Shown: piece by piece, positions 44,191 to 55,600 of the stretch
Numbering within the stretch: position 1 is the stretch's first letter
Layout: every line of letters starts with the position of its first letter
Source of the DNA: Orobanche coerulescens
Taxonomy: Eukaryota > Streptophyta > Magnoliopsida > Lamiales > Orobanchaceae
NCBI GenBank assembly: GCA_033398695.1
Contig: CM065816.1
Span: 128,809,358-128,873,357 of the forward strand
Length of the DNA stretch: 64,000 nt
Direction: 5' to 3'
Notes under the pieces: generated by a model
Databases searched by the model: none
The model's input: only the letters and a program-made list of their open reading frames with translations
Told to the model about the DNA's origin: nothing
Position numbers and translations under genes: made by a program

Positions 44191-46589
44191 TGTAACACCC
44201 CGAGATATTCAGAATAATTACAGCGCCGTAAACCCTTTAAGTAAGGATTTACAAGGCTAAATAAAAGAAATGCAAATATAATTCAACCTTGCAACTGAAG
44301 TTCAAAATACAAAACTGGTTCAACTGATCCAAAGAGTTAACTTATACAACCATATCGAAAATGACATTATTAAAACACACGTACTCGAGTACTAAAGTGA
44401 ACCAAGAAGACAAATCATAATAACAATAAATATCAACCACATCACTGAGCCATTTCATCGTCTCCGATGCATCGTGGTTGCTTCCCCGATCCTCGGCTAC
44501 CTGAACATCAAAACAATGTCCACCCCCGAAGGGGTTAGCAAAACAATGCTAGTACAAGTATCATAATACATAAATCATCAGTGCATCACAAATCATGCAA
44601 AACGGACTTCCGTCATCGGAATCCAACGATGTGAATCCTCACGATTCCATCAACACAATACAGGGTAACCCAACGATCCAGCGCCCTTGGTATAGATCCC
44701 CATGATGATCCCGTCGGACCAACGCATGGTGGAAAACCCGTCCAGCGATCCAGCGCCCTCAGCATAGATCCCCATGATGATCCCGTCAGACCAACGCATG
44801 GTGGACATTCGATCCAGCGCCCTCAGCATAGATCCTCATGACCCCCTCGAATCATTTATATCATAAACCAATCAATTATGCATACATATATGCATTTCAA
44901 TATGTTCATCAATACGAACAATTAACAACGAATACCACGAGAAATTAAAGAAATACATCTCATATTCGACAACATGAACAAAACCATAAGCATGATCAAA
45001 GTTCCAATATAAATTAAACTCAACATATGATACTTGCCTCGAAAATGGCAAGAATGGAAATACTCCAACAAATGACACGCGTCCGTAAGTCACCGCCCCT
45101 CGATCGTCCCCTATGCAAGGCTCGGACCTAAGAAATAATAAAGAATTCCTCACACGTCTTACGAACGTCTAACAATCCGGTCAACGGCCAAAAGCTCTAA
45201 ATATGTAATCTGCCTGAACTACTTAGCGTACGCTACGTACTCTACGTAACGTGCGCTAAGTCTGTCTGTTAACGTACGCAAATGACCAAGTCTAGCGTAC
45301 GCTAGACATGTACTGATAGTTCTCTCTGATAACATAACGTACGTTACGTACCAAACGTAGCGTACGTTAACTCATTCCCGATAGCGCACGTTAATACGCC
45401 TATCTTAGCGTGCGCTAACTGTGCATGGCAGTTTACTACTGGGCAGAAAACTTGAGCTAAATGTGATGAAACTCATGAAATCTTCAGTGTTAATGCATGC
45501 CATCTCCGTGCATATCATGCTCATACGGTTTGTGAAAGCTCTTTACGTATTAAATGACTATGAGATACAAGGATACGTATAATCATCACAACACCATAAT
45601 TCATCTTTGATCTTCAAGAAATATCCTAAGTCCAATCCATTTCATGTCCCAAAACATATGATTCCTTTAGGTAAAGACATAAAAACTTGGAAATCTCCAT
45701 ATACTGGTCATAATTGGTTTTGAAGATACATGAATATGCTTAGGAGTCCACATACTAAAAAGGTTCAATGGATTATACGATGAATAAGTGCCGAAACGTC
45801 AAAAATATCCTTCTAACACATGATGTTCGACTACTAACGAATTTAACTGACTAGATAATCATGATCAAAACGTCCTTCATACTAGTACTTAATATTGGTG
45901 AAGAATCACCTACCTCAAAGTAGTGAAGAACAAGGAGGAACTCGAAGCAATCCAACGCCGAAGGCTTGAACACCAATCTACAATGATCTACAATCTTCAA
46001 ACTCGTGCTAGGAGGATGATATGAGAGGTTGAGGAGGGAGGAAGTAACTCTCTAAGCTCAAAAATTCGGATTAGGGAAGTGAAAATATCTGAATAATGAA
46101 AAAGTAAGCTGTCCTATATATAGGATATGGTTATTAGCGCGCGCTAGCCCATACTCACAGCGTGCGCTAACGGTCATACGAAGCTTACTGACTTCACTGT
46201 ACTCAGCGTTTAGCGTGCGCTATCAACATATCATTAGCGTGCGCTACCGCGTTGACTTGGCTTTTCCCGAAAGCTGTCCAGGTTCATCCCGACATGATCC
46301 AACCGAAATCCTCAGCCGATCTTACCTACCACCCTGTCGTAATCATGCTGACTACGTGTAGCGCGCGCTAAGGTTCATACATAGCGTGCACTACTGATCC
46401 AAATTAGCGTACGCTACATATAGCCGATAGCGTGCGCTACAAGTGCAAAATCACCATATTGAACAAAATCATGCAATCATGCGCTCAACAACGCCGGATC
46501 ATGAAATACGGAGAATAATACTCATATCAAAATGCAACAAATACAATATCACAAGGTTCAATTACATATCAGAAATCTCGGGTATTACA
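44191..46589 (-). repeat. Element E 5' LTR (right copy)
   Basis: 2399 bp, close to the left copy. Twin hairpin at 44522-44551, arrays at 45224-45418 and 46135-46439, TATA at 46115-46122. A short deletion near 45330, relative to the left copy, removes a tcagccaactcacacgac-like segment. Confidence 0.94.
46135..46439 (-). promoter_or_regulatory. Promoter-proximal palindrome array, element E 5' LTR
   Basis: From tagcgcgcgcta (46135) to tagcgtgcgcta (46428-46439), upstream of the TATA in element direction. Several units keep CpGs lost in the left LTR. Confidence 0.8.
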
Positions 46590-47040
46590 GATTATAGGTG
46601 CTCGAGGATTCCGAGTCGATCATCATTTTGTGTTGGTAATTCGTGCATTGTTATCCTCGTAGTTTTCACAGTGTTGTCGCGTGCTTGATTACATTCAGGA
46701 GTTCGGGGCTGCCCGACCATATCTCATTCATCGTCTCGCTTCAATCGTAATTTCGAGGCAAGTAGTTTCTTATACGAGTTGTGTCCTGCAAATAGAGTTT
46801 ACATGTTGGATTTACGATGGTTGGTTTACCCTCGTGACTGTGATTCGTGTGAGTTGATTTTGATTTGATTATTTTGAACGTTGAAGGTTTAATGTTGTGG
46901 AATCGTGTATTCCGTGTTATTTGTGTTGTTGTGTTTTGAAGAGTTTGATAATGGTGTCGGATAAGTGGCCATCCCTAGTAAGTATTCTTGATGAGCTTAC
47001 ATTCTTAGCATATTAGTATTGCATGAGTAACGTGTGTGTG

Positions 47041-47185
47041 TATGCTCACCATGGGTTAGATCCGACGGGGTATCGGTAGGGGTCCACGGAGGGGTGGATC
47101 CGCAAGCTTGCTTTTAACCATTATGGGTTAGATCTGATGGGGTCTCGGTAGGGGTCCACAGAGGGATGGCTCCACGGTTAATTGT
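47041..47185 (+). repeat. Tandem repeat in LTR of D, two units
   Basis: Units read accatgggttagatccgac then ggtaggggtccacggaggg, diverged cousins of the units in A and E. The first unit is also seen at 61898-61965 in the 3' LTR. Confidence 0.75.
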
Positions 47186-47695
47186 GGTGTATTTCACAAA
47201 TGTGTTTTGATATTGACATTTCCGGAAATGAGTGCTTTTGAATGGTTTTCATGATTGCATGCATCGACTAAGTGTGTAAGAGGTAAGTTGTTCGTTTGGC
47301 TTACTTGACTAGGATGGCACTAGAGTATTTGTCGTCTGTGTTTAAACCTTGGGTTGTGGATTTTGATGTTGGAAAACGAACCTTGATATTATTCTCGTGT
47401 TCTGTGATTTGATGAGATTTGGGATGAGATCCCAACGGTTTGTAAAGGTCGTTTTATGGAAAGTGATTTTGGGCCGAGACCCATTCATTTTGAAAAGGTT
47501 ATTTTTCAATTAAGGACTTGAAGTCCAACAAGATTTCTACTTTTAAAATCTCCGAGATAAGGAATTTATTTTCAAACACTTCTTTGATGGTTTCTAATTA
47601 CTAAAACTTCTCAGGAAGTCTTTTGTAATTATTTGTCGTACCCGATTCGTGATTTCTATTTGTTTGTTATATTTCGTATGATTTCATACTTGTAC

Positions 47696-47740
47696 TAGCA
47701 AAACAGTAGAGTTTTGCTAACCCCCGAGTATTCGGGGGGT
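47696..47740 (+). other. Twin hairpin, element D 5' LTR
   Basis: Hairpin 1 is a 9-bp stem TAGCAAAAC/GTTTTGCTA (47696-47719). Hairpin 2 pairs ACCCCC with GGGGGT, plus GA with TC past one bulged G (47720-47740). Loops and stem lengths differ from A and E, but pairing is kept. Confidence 0.75.
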
Positions 47741-48095
47741 GGATGTCTATATTGCATTCGGGTCTTGGAGCATAGCACAGGGTCGGCATGAAGGATGATG
47801 AAAGATGAACGATACTAATCACACGAGGACCTGTTGATGTCGTATTGGTTTAATTATATTTTATTTCTGCTGTAGTATTTCTTTCCCGTTATACGGGAGT
47901 GTGTTGTATTCGACCCCTGTGTGGGCATGTAATGTGTTTGAGTTGCATGTATTTATGGAAAGACCAAATCGGTCTACTGAGTCATTTTAGCCTTAAAGGC
48001 ACTGTTGTGATCTTCGATGTTGTTACCAGCCTGGTAGATCCTTGAGGAAAGGTTCTACGGCGTGTAATATCCCTGAGAGGATTGAGGGTGTTACA

Positions 48096-48537
48096 TAAAT
48101 GGTATCGGAGCTTTGGTTGTGGAAACCTAGGCTGTCGGGTTTAGTGGTGCCTGTTGAGTTTTGTCTCGTCGGATTTTTTCTGACTGAGTCGTGTCGCGAT
48201 GCGTCGTCTGAGTTTGTTGGTCGTGATTAGTATCGTGGGGCGATCATCATCTTCGTGCGACCTGTGGATATAAGTCTCCTTTCTTTGTGTTGTGCCTCGT
48301 GTGACACGAGCTATTTTTATGATTATTTGTTAAGTGATGGAATCCTTCTGTGGATTTTGATTTCACGATATGTATTTAGTCGACTCTCGTATTTGGTTTA
48401 TACGAGGAGTGTCGTCGCTGTTGATGTCTTTTTACTGTTGTTTTTGTCCGTTGCTGATGATTTTCGAATTGATTTGCTCGTTTTACAAGTTCTCTTGTGG
48501 AAGCTTTGTGCTTATACGTGTTCGACTTGTTCACTAG
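48096..48537 (+). other. Element D primer site and leader
   Basis: The primer word TGGTATCGGAGC is at 48100-48111. The rest is pyrimidine-leaning leader without a recognisable start of gag. A 95-aa ORF at 48255-48542 is hydrophobic and runs into element G, so it is not a gene. It ends with ACTAG, the target duplication of G. Confidence 0.75.
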
Positions 48538-48904
48538 TGTAATACCCAGTTGTAATTCAGTCATTATCATTCAGTAATTTCATTCGATGATTGTCACCCA
48601 GTGTATATTCACTCGATTATAATCATTCACCAATCATATTCATTCACCGTGTTCACCGTTCGGAAAAACTTCGAGTGGTGTATCGTTATTGTTCATTGTT
48701 TCAACTTTCCTCATATGAGTTCGACTTTGTTAGATCACCATTAATTTTTGGTAACTCCAAAAATTCTAAATCTTTGCAATATTATAGAGCATCGAGTTAG
48801 CTTTCCAATGGTTCAAACGGTGAGTCAATCGGAGTCCGGACGAGAGAGTTATGGTCGTTTTAGCTCAACCGCTCATTTTTCGATTTTGGCGATCACTGCC
48901 GAAC

Positions 48905-49210
48905 GAACTCGGCCGTGTCGTCCGACACGGCCCGTGCACTCGTCCGGAAAGTGCCGAGTGCGCCTCGGGACCCGACCGTGTCGCTCAGCATGCCGAGTCG
49001 AACCCTTCCGGATAAGCCGGAAGCGTGCCGACACACCCGACCGTGTCGCCTGCACGGCCGAGTCATGCCGAAGTCGCTGTCGGACGGGTCACTGTCGGGA
49101 GGCCCTCCGCGCCGCGACCGTGTCAAGCAGGACACGGTCGAGTCCCTGTCGGCCAGCTGTCGGCCAACTGTGCGACACGACCGTGCCGATCGGCACGGGC
49201 CGTGTCCGGC
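48905..49210 (+). promoter_or_regulatory. GACACGG/CCGTGTC palindrome array, element G 5' LTR
   Basis: Includes GGCCGTGTCG-tc-CGACACGGCC (48911-48932) and the perfect 18-mer ccgtgccgatcggcacgg (49181-49198). It ends 15 bases before the TATA. Confidence 0.82.
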
Positions 49211-49225
49211 AGGGTAGTCAACCCC

Positions 49226-49233
49226 TATAAATT
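49226..49233 (+). promoter_or_regulatory. TATA box, element G 5' LTR
   Basis: TATAAATT in cccctataaattc; repeated at 56279-56286. Confidence 0.62.
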
Positions 49234-50895
49234 CATTTTTTGAGCATTTCAGCTCATTCTTTCCAGTTTTTTCCACCTTTTACGAGAGAGAGAAGCTTGA
49301 GGGAGAGTTTTCTTCATCAATTATCATTGGAGTGTTTGATTTTCTTCATTTCCTTTCGATCGTAAAGCCCGGAAAATCAATCTAACGCGTGTTCTTCGGA
49401 TTTAAGTACTTGGATCTTCAAGAGGTAATTCCTTCAACACTTTGGACTTCGATTTTATGTTGAGATATGATGTTTTGGACGTTATAATCATGTTATATGA
49501 AGGGATATGTATATGATTATGAGTTTGTATAAGGATTCATTGGATTATTGAGGGATTATTCAAGAACACCTTGAATATCGAGTTGGAATTGGGGATTTTC
49601 GTCTAATTGTTGTTATAATCACGTTTTTGGATATTCATAACGGATTATTGATCGTATTGGAGATGTTTTGTTGGTTTGAAACACTTCTTGGGGATTTGAT
49701 ATTGGTATATTGAGGTTTGATTGTAAACTATCGGAGTTTGGCCACAACGTATTCGATATAATGCCCCAATGAACTTAGTTTAATCGTATCGACGTTTTGA
49801 GTTCATTATATTCGTGTTTAATTCGTATATTGATCGGATTGTCGGTAATTGTATTGAATTAAGGTTGTTCGTGCGACCGACACTTCATTTAGGACATTTG
49901 TTCGTGGAAGGACTTTCTTCATCGGTATTTTGTAAGTTAATTCTTACTCGGTTAAAAGGATATTCATCCCTTTTGTTGTTGTTCATTCATAATCATAACT
50001 CATTCATCATTATATTAATCATATCAAAACTTGTTGTTATCAATTAATCGTTTGATCATAAGGAACAGCGGTTCCAATCTTTTCATTGAGTGTCATTTAT
50101 TTCGTTACCATTCCACCTCGGTGAGTCATTATTCATTTTCGATGTCACTTTTGTTATATCGTGGCATTCCGGGTCATCTTGGCGTGCCGGTTGGTATGTG
50201 TAGGGTTTTCATGTCGGGCACATTATAGTCGTGTGTTGGTTGGTGGCCTCACATTGGGTGTGCACACGAGATTGATTGTTTCGTGAGATCGATTAGGTAC
50301 AAGACCACACGTGTATTCGATCGATACTCGTTGGTGGCTTGTGCACGGACACATTTCCATCCCGGGCGTAGTGTGGCGCCATTTCCTTTGAGCCGCATCT
50401 TGTTAGTTGATTCATATAGCATGTTTGATTGCGTATGTTTCGAGGATGTTTCATAACTTCGGATATAATCATGATTGTGTATTTTCAACTCTTGAGGATT
50501 GTTTTTCTTTGTAATCGACCCGTTTGGGGATTTTGTTTTTCGTGTCATGGCAAGGCAAACGCACGGAATAGCATGTTGACGTCGAGGAGTCCTAGTGATA
50601 CTAGTAGGGGCCCCGATCTTTCGATTATTCATGTTATTGTTCTTTATTTTCCATTGAGACTTTCATTTGAATACTCGTTTCATTCGGTGTTGTGTATTTT
50701 ATCTTCATATAAAATACACTAGTATTCGGTATTGTCTGGTGTGTTGTAACTAAACTCCACATCGGAGTAATTATTGCCGTAATGTAGTTCGGTACTACAT
50801 TTATCTTGTGTAATTCATTCATTTTCATTTGCCTAGTGGGTCCCATGGGGATCTACGGCCTTTGTAATATCCGCCTAGTTTGGGGTGTTACGAGT

Positions 50896-50907
50896 TGGTA
50901 TCGGAGC
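50896..50907 (+). promoter_or_regulatory. Primer binding site of element G
   Basis: TGGTATCGGAGC immediately after the 5' LTR. Confidence 0.85.
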
Positions 50908-51029
50908 GTGGTTTTGAATACTACCCTCCAAGTCATGTCTCATTTGAAATCATCGTCATCGGACTAGTATCATTGGACTTTCGCGTCACGTGTGACTGTG
51001 CATGCCGAGCCAATCGCATCGAAAGAACC

Positions 51030-51497
51030 GTAAGACTTCTAACGCCATGGTATAATTTACGCAATAGTCATTCATTCATCATTCATCATTTAACAATCCT
51101 CAAACATCATCATTCATTATGATCGGCACGATCATATTAACTCATCAATCACTCAATTCATTTCATTACTCGATTAATAATCGGGACGATCATATTAACT
51201 CATCAATCACTCAATTCATTTCATTACTCGATTAATAATCGGGACGATCATGTTAACTCGTTAATTACTCAATTCATTTCATTACTCGGTTGTCAACGGA
51301 TGATCATATTATCAATCTTGTTAAGTTATTCAAGATAATCATTTCAAGAATTTCATCGATAATCATGTAACTTCAAGAAATCATTCATATAATCACTAAG
51401 TTAGAGCATGTATACTCATTTTCATCATCTCATGACATAATCATAACGTGCTAATCATGCGGGAAATATAATCATTATGCGACCTTCCTACTTCAAG
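51030..51497 (+). other. Candidate leader intron of element G, with a 58-bp tandem repeat
   Basis: The donor gtaaga lies in the same context as F, and the acceptor region ends ttcaag at the gag ATG (51498). Inside, 51130-51303 is three copies of a 58-bp unit (gatcatattaactc..., at 51130, 51188 and 51246) present about once in F. Confidence 0.45.
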
Positions 51498-52035
51498 ATG
51501 GAGAGAAGCTGTCAGGATGCACGGGGAGAGGCGCGGCGGACCGAAACCCGAGAAATAATCACTGGCCGCCGGAAATCGTGCCTGTGACTCGGCTCGATCG
51601 GAAGATGTTCGGGTTGATCCACTCACTTTTATGCAGCCATGATGACCCATGTGCGGTTGCTCAATCATCATTGCGCCACTCGACCGGATTAATCGAGAGA
51701 ACTCTCCCGTATGAGACGGCCGCTAAGGAAAGTGTGAATAACAACCTTCATCTTTCAAGAAGAAATCAACGGAAGCGTAATCAACCCAAAGGCGGTCACC
51801 AACCTTCAAGAAGCCTCGTGTGAGCCCTATCGTTCTGGCGACCTTCTACGGCGCATAATCGCGGGATCTCATTCCCGGCGGCGATTCGGCCATCACCTGT
51901 TTCAATTGTGGAACGCCGGGTCATTTCAGCACTGAGTGTCTGAAACCGTCTATCACGTGCTATAATTGTGGGAATTTTGGGCATAAGGCCCGTTTTTGCC
52001 GAAAGTACTCCAAGTCGGCTCCGGCGGCATCTTAG
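51498..52035 (+). pseudogene. Element G gag remnant with two zinc knuckles
   Basis: Begins MERSCQ, loses most of the capsid core to deletion, and resumes with knuckles CFNCGTPGHFSTEC and CYNCGNFGHKARFC (51898-52000), both intact. A stop follows near 52033. The intact knuckles contrast with the ruined capsid. Confidence 0.82.
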
Positions 52036-52074
52036 GCCCCGAAGCAATCAGCCTTTCAGAATCAGACTGCTTTG

Positions 52075-52600
52075 TCAACGTCGTTTAAGACACTGGAAGC
52101 AAATAGAGTTGGAGCTCGTATTTATCAGACGGGAGCTTTCGGTTTGGGGGCCGGCAAGTCCCAGATTTATATGATGAGGAGGATCGACGATCCGGTGGCC
52201 CGAATGATTTCAGGTATACTCGTAATTTTATTTCAACTTGTGTGTACCTTTTGATGCTGGTACACCGCATTCATTCATTTTCGATTCATGCTTGAATAGA
52301 CGTATTTCGGGATAGTCCTATTGCTTGTGGATCTCATACCATCGGTCTACCTGACGATGGAAGAATTTTCGGAATCATACCTAAGTAAGCTTAGTAACCG
52401 CGATTGGTTGGTGGACCTAATCGTGGTGAATTTATCTTAGGACGATGTAATTTCGGTATTAGTTGGTTTAACCGTCTTAATACTATCCTTAGTGTTTGTT
52501 AGCGTTTGGTCGCTATTTTCCGTCGTTTGTTGTTGAATGTGTGCTTCAGGAAGTAATCCCGTTGTTCGAAGAAGTATTATTATGACGAAAGCAGAGAAAT
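52075..52600 (+). pseudogene. Element G protease remnant
   Basis: Matches F from TSFKTLEANR to the active site, where DTG has become DAG (about 52251-52259) next to a one-base frameshift. Downstream sequence to 52600 follows F only in fragments (ctaatcgtggtgaatttatc, atgacgaaagcagagaaattc). Confidence 0.78.
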
Positions 52601-52604
52601 TCCG

Positions 52605-52996
52605 CAATCGAACTATTCAATCATTCATTGTATCATTCTCATCGATTGGCCTTTCTAGGGCAATCGAGTTATTCAATCATTCCTTGTATTATTTCCATCG
52701 ATTGGCTTTTCTAAGACAATCGAGTCATTCAATCATTCATTGTATCATTTTCATCGATTGGCCTTTCTAGGGCAATCGAGTTATTCAATCATTCATTGTA
52801 TCATTTCCATCGATTGGCCTTTCTAAGACAATCGAGTTATTCAAACATTCATTGTATCATCTTCATCGATTGACCTTTCTAAGGCAATCGAGTTGTTCAA
52901 TCATTATTGGTATCTCTTTTTATCGATTGACCATTCTAGGCAATCGAAATGTTCAATCATTCGTGGTATCATTGTCATCGATTGACGATGTATTTC
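52605..52996 (+). repeat. 56-bp minisatellite inside element G pol
   Basis: Units begin caatcga at 52605, 52661, 52717, 52773, 52829, 52885 and 52941, exactly 56 bases apart. Each unit contains the partial palindrome cgattggcctttctagggcaatcg. The array sits between protease and RT, where F encodes the [10 protein letters not shown] region. F and E have no such array. Confidence 0.92.
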
Positions 52997-53760
52997 CGCA
53001 CGAGTTATCTGGTTGCCTTCACATAGAGTAAGGGAATTCGGGAGTGAGTTGGAGCCGTCGTCCCTTTATCGAAGGCACCGTATCGGATGACCCCGACTGA
53101 ATGCAGGAGTTGAAGATTCAACTTGAGAAATAGTTCGAGAAAGGTTATCTCCGACCGATTGCGTCCCCGTGAGGAGCACCAGTGTGATCTGTCAAGGAGA
53201 AGGATGGCTCGTCTCGTGTGTGTATTAATTACCGTGAGTTGAACAGGTGATGATCAAGAGTAGTATCCTTTACCTCGTATTGATGATCTTTTAGATCAAC
53301 TTCAGGAGCCTCGGTATTTTCCAGATCGACTTAAGATCTGGATATCACCATTGCGGATTCGAGAGTCGGATATCGCGAGGACAGCGTGTCGTACACGCTA
53401 TGGTCATTATGAGTTCGTAGTTATGCCGTTCGGGCTAACTATTGCACTGCGGTATTCGGGAGATAATGAATCGGGTTTTCATCGACTTTTGGATCGGTTT
53501 GTTGTTGTCTTCATCGAAGACATTTTGATTTATTCTCTTAGCCGAGAGGAACACGAGGTTCATCTTCTTCGGGTTCTCGACGTGTTGAGACGAGAGCAAC
53601 TTTATGGAAAGTTTTCCAAATGTGAGTCCTGGAGGTCCGAAGTGACTTTCTCGGACATGTAATTTCATCTGACAGAGTTCGTGTCGACCCTCAGAAGACG
53701 GAGACTATCCGAGATTGGCAACCTCCGAAAGATATTAAGTAAATCCGATGTTTCCTCTGA
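52997..53760 (+). pseudogene. Element G reverse transcriptase remnant
   Basis: RT segments are recognisable but shifted: a GYLRPIASP-like stretch, [14 protein letters not shown], then FIEDIL (Asp to Glu at the first catalytic residue) and [22 protein letters not shown]. The homology stops near 53745; about 390 bases present in F (connection domain and start of RNase H) are deleted. Confidence 0.82.
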
Positions 53761-53764
53761 TTAG

Positions 53765-54215
53765 TTGGTCAATTATCCAACCCACGACCTGGAGCTAGCG
53801 GTAGTGGTTTTCGCGTTGGGGATTTGGCGTCGTTGCCTTTATGGCATCACCTGTCATATCTTCACCAATCACAAGAGTTGTAGGATATATTTACTCACAA
53901 GGAGTTAAATATGCGACAGAGGCGGTGTTTAGAACTAATCAAAGATTTTGATAGCGAGATCCTTTACCACAGGCAAGGCGAACGTTGTCGCCGACGCCTT
54001 GAGTCGTAAGTCCGTGCGGGAGCAGATGCTTGCTCGTTTAACAATTCGAAGAAGCTTCAGCGGGAATTCCTTAGACCCGAGATCGAGGTCCGGCTTCAAT
54101 AATTCGGCTTGACTTTGTATGTTAGAGATTTCATCATCTCTTGAGGAGGTAATCAGAGAGAATCGAGTTCGGACCCTTCATTGTTGCGCATCCGTGAAGA
54201 TGTGGCTCAGGGAAA
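53765..54215 (+). pseudogene. Element G RNase H remnant and linker
   Basis: Resumes at [10 protein letters not shown], then the Trp-rich ALxIWR region, HKEL(N)MRQRR and the [13 protein letters not shown] segment, in at least three frames. Contains several stops. Confidence 0.8.
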
Positions 54216-55030
54216 GCCCTTGGATTCGTGATCCGCGAGGATGGACTTTTGAGATTTAAGAATCGGATGTGTGTACCGGCGAATGACGAGTTGAAAAACT
54301 CTATTTTGAGAGAAGCTCATGCTACCCCTTATTCTGTTCATCCGGGGTCCAGCAAGATGTACAAGGACTTGAAACAAAATTACTGGTGGAGTAATATGAA
54401 GCGAGAAGTCGCGGAATTTGTTTCGAGATGCTTAACTTGCCAACAAGTCAAGATTGAACATCAGCGACCGGAGGTTATGCTGAAAACCTCTCCCTATTCC
54501 GGAATGGAAGTGGGAAGACATTTCTATGGATTTCATCACGAGTTTGCCGACGAGTCATCGTGGCATGAATGCGATCTGGGTGATTGTGGACCGCTCAACT
54601 AAATCAGCTCATTTCCTTGAGATCAAGGATACGTGGGGTCCCGAGAGACTGGATCAGTTGTTCATCAAGGAGATAGTGAGACTGCACGGTACTCCTAAGA
54701 GTATCGTTTCCGATCGTGACGAACGATTTGTTTCCCATTTTTGGAAATCAGTTCATCGTGCTATGGGAAATCAGCTTAATCTCAGTATTGCCTTTCATCC
54801 TCAGTCCGACGGACAATCAGAGAGAACTATTCAGACATTAGAGGACATATTGAGGGCATGCGTCCTCGATTAGTAGACGATTGGGAAGCCCAATTACTGT
54901 TGTTTAAGTCCACGTACAGTATAGTTGGCATGCCTCCATTAAGATGGCACCTTACGAGGCCTTGTACGGTCGTCTTTGTCGATCTCCTTTGTGTTGGGAT
55001 GACTTGTCAGAATCAATCGGCACCGAGCCG
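54216..55030 (+). pseudogene. Element G integrase remnant
   Basis: HATPYSVHPG and CLTCQQVK (HHCC), DFITSLPT, VSDRDERF (Gly to Glu after the catalytic Asp) and SERTIQTLEDI are spread over two overlapping frames with a shift near 54490. A stop follows CVLD (54873), and the NSWHASIKM region is damaged. Confidence 0.85.
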
Positions 55031-55566
55031 ATATGCTTATAGCCGCCCGAGAGAAGGTAGCTTTGATCAAGAGTCGTATGTTGATAGCTCAGAGTCGACA
55101 GAAATCATATGCAGTAAATCGTCGTCGACCACTAGAGTTCGAGACGGGTGACCATGTTTTGGTCAAGGTATCCCAGAGTCGAGGTATTTTCCGTTTTGGA
55201 AAACGGGGGAAGTTGAGTCCGAGATTCATTGGACCGTTTGAAATTTTGGATCGAGTAGGCGAGTTAACTTATCGGTTGGCTTTACCTCCGGCTTTGAGCA
55301 GGATTCATAATGTGTTTCACGTCTCTCAGTTGCGGAAGTATGTTGCCGACCTGAGTCACATACTTCAGTTCGACGAAATCGAGATCGCGGATGATCATTC
55401 GTACGAGGAGCGTCCTGTACGAGTGTTAGAGCGGCGAGTCAAACAGTTGAGGAACAAGACGATCGCTTTGGTCAAGATTCAGTGATCTAGACACGGAGTC
55501 GAAGAGGCTACTTGGGAAACCGAGGAGAATATGCGGGAGAGTTATCCCGAGTTGTTTGACCCTTAG
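55031..55566 (+). pseudogene. Element G integrase C-terminus and chromodomain
   Basis: One long open frame with RKSRMLIAQSRQKSY-like start, SPRFIGPFEILDRVGEL, IHNVFHVSQLRKY and RVLERRVKQLRNK. A stop falls at VKIQ-stop (about 55483), where F has Trp. The rest (EEATWETEENMRESYPELFDP) ends at TAG 55564-55566. Confidence 0.85.
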
Positions 55567-55600
55567 TTTCGGGGACGAAACTCTTTTAAGGGGGGGTGTA
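55566..55600 (+). promoter_or_regulatory. Pre-PPT hairpin and polypurine tract of element G
   Basis: GTTTCG (55566-55571) pairs with CGAAAC (55576-55581), starting at the last base of the stop codon. A ttttaagggggggtgta tract runs to the LTR at 55601. Confidence 0.82.

Larger units (their letters stand above)
26934..46589 (-). mobile_element. Element E: Ty3/gypsy chromovirus (Tekay-like), minus strand
   Basis: Two 2.4 kb LTRs, flanked by GATTA at 26929-26933 and 46590-46594. The uninterrupted site is visible in the 3' LTR of D near 61446. Interior in minus orientation: primer site 44186-44175, leader, gag, pol, polypurine tract. Element F interrupts gag. Pol is nearly complete, with few lesions. 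Confidence 0.95.
46595..48095 (+). repeat. Element D 5' LTR, second part
   Basis: Resumes after E with ataggtgctcgaggattccg, as at 61447. Holds tandem repeats (47041-47185), the twin hairpin (47696-47740) and the terminus GGGTGTTACA at 48095. Confidence 0.9.
48538..50891 (+). repeat. Element G 5' LTR
   Basis: TGTAATACCC...GGTGTTAC; the final base is lost relative to F. Nearly identical to the 3' LTR outside the GC-rich array at 48905-49210. The TATA is at 49226-49233. Confidence 0.94.

Noticed and set aside
48255..48542. 95-aa hydrophobic ORF as a gene of element D
   Set aside because: It crosses into the LTR of element G, so its C-terminus did not exist before the insertion.
52605..52996. 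Regular 56-bp repeat resembling a CRISPR array
   Set aside because: Units are contiguous tandem repeats without unique spacers, in a plant retroelement.
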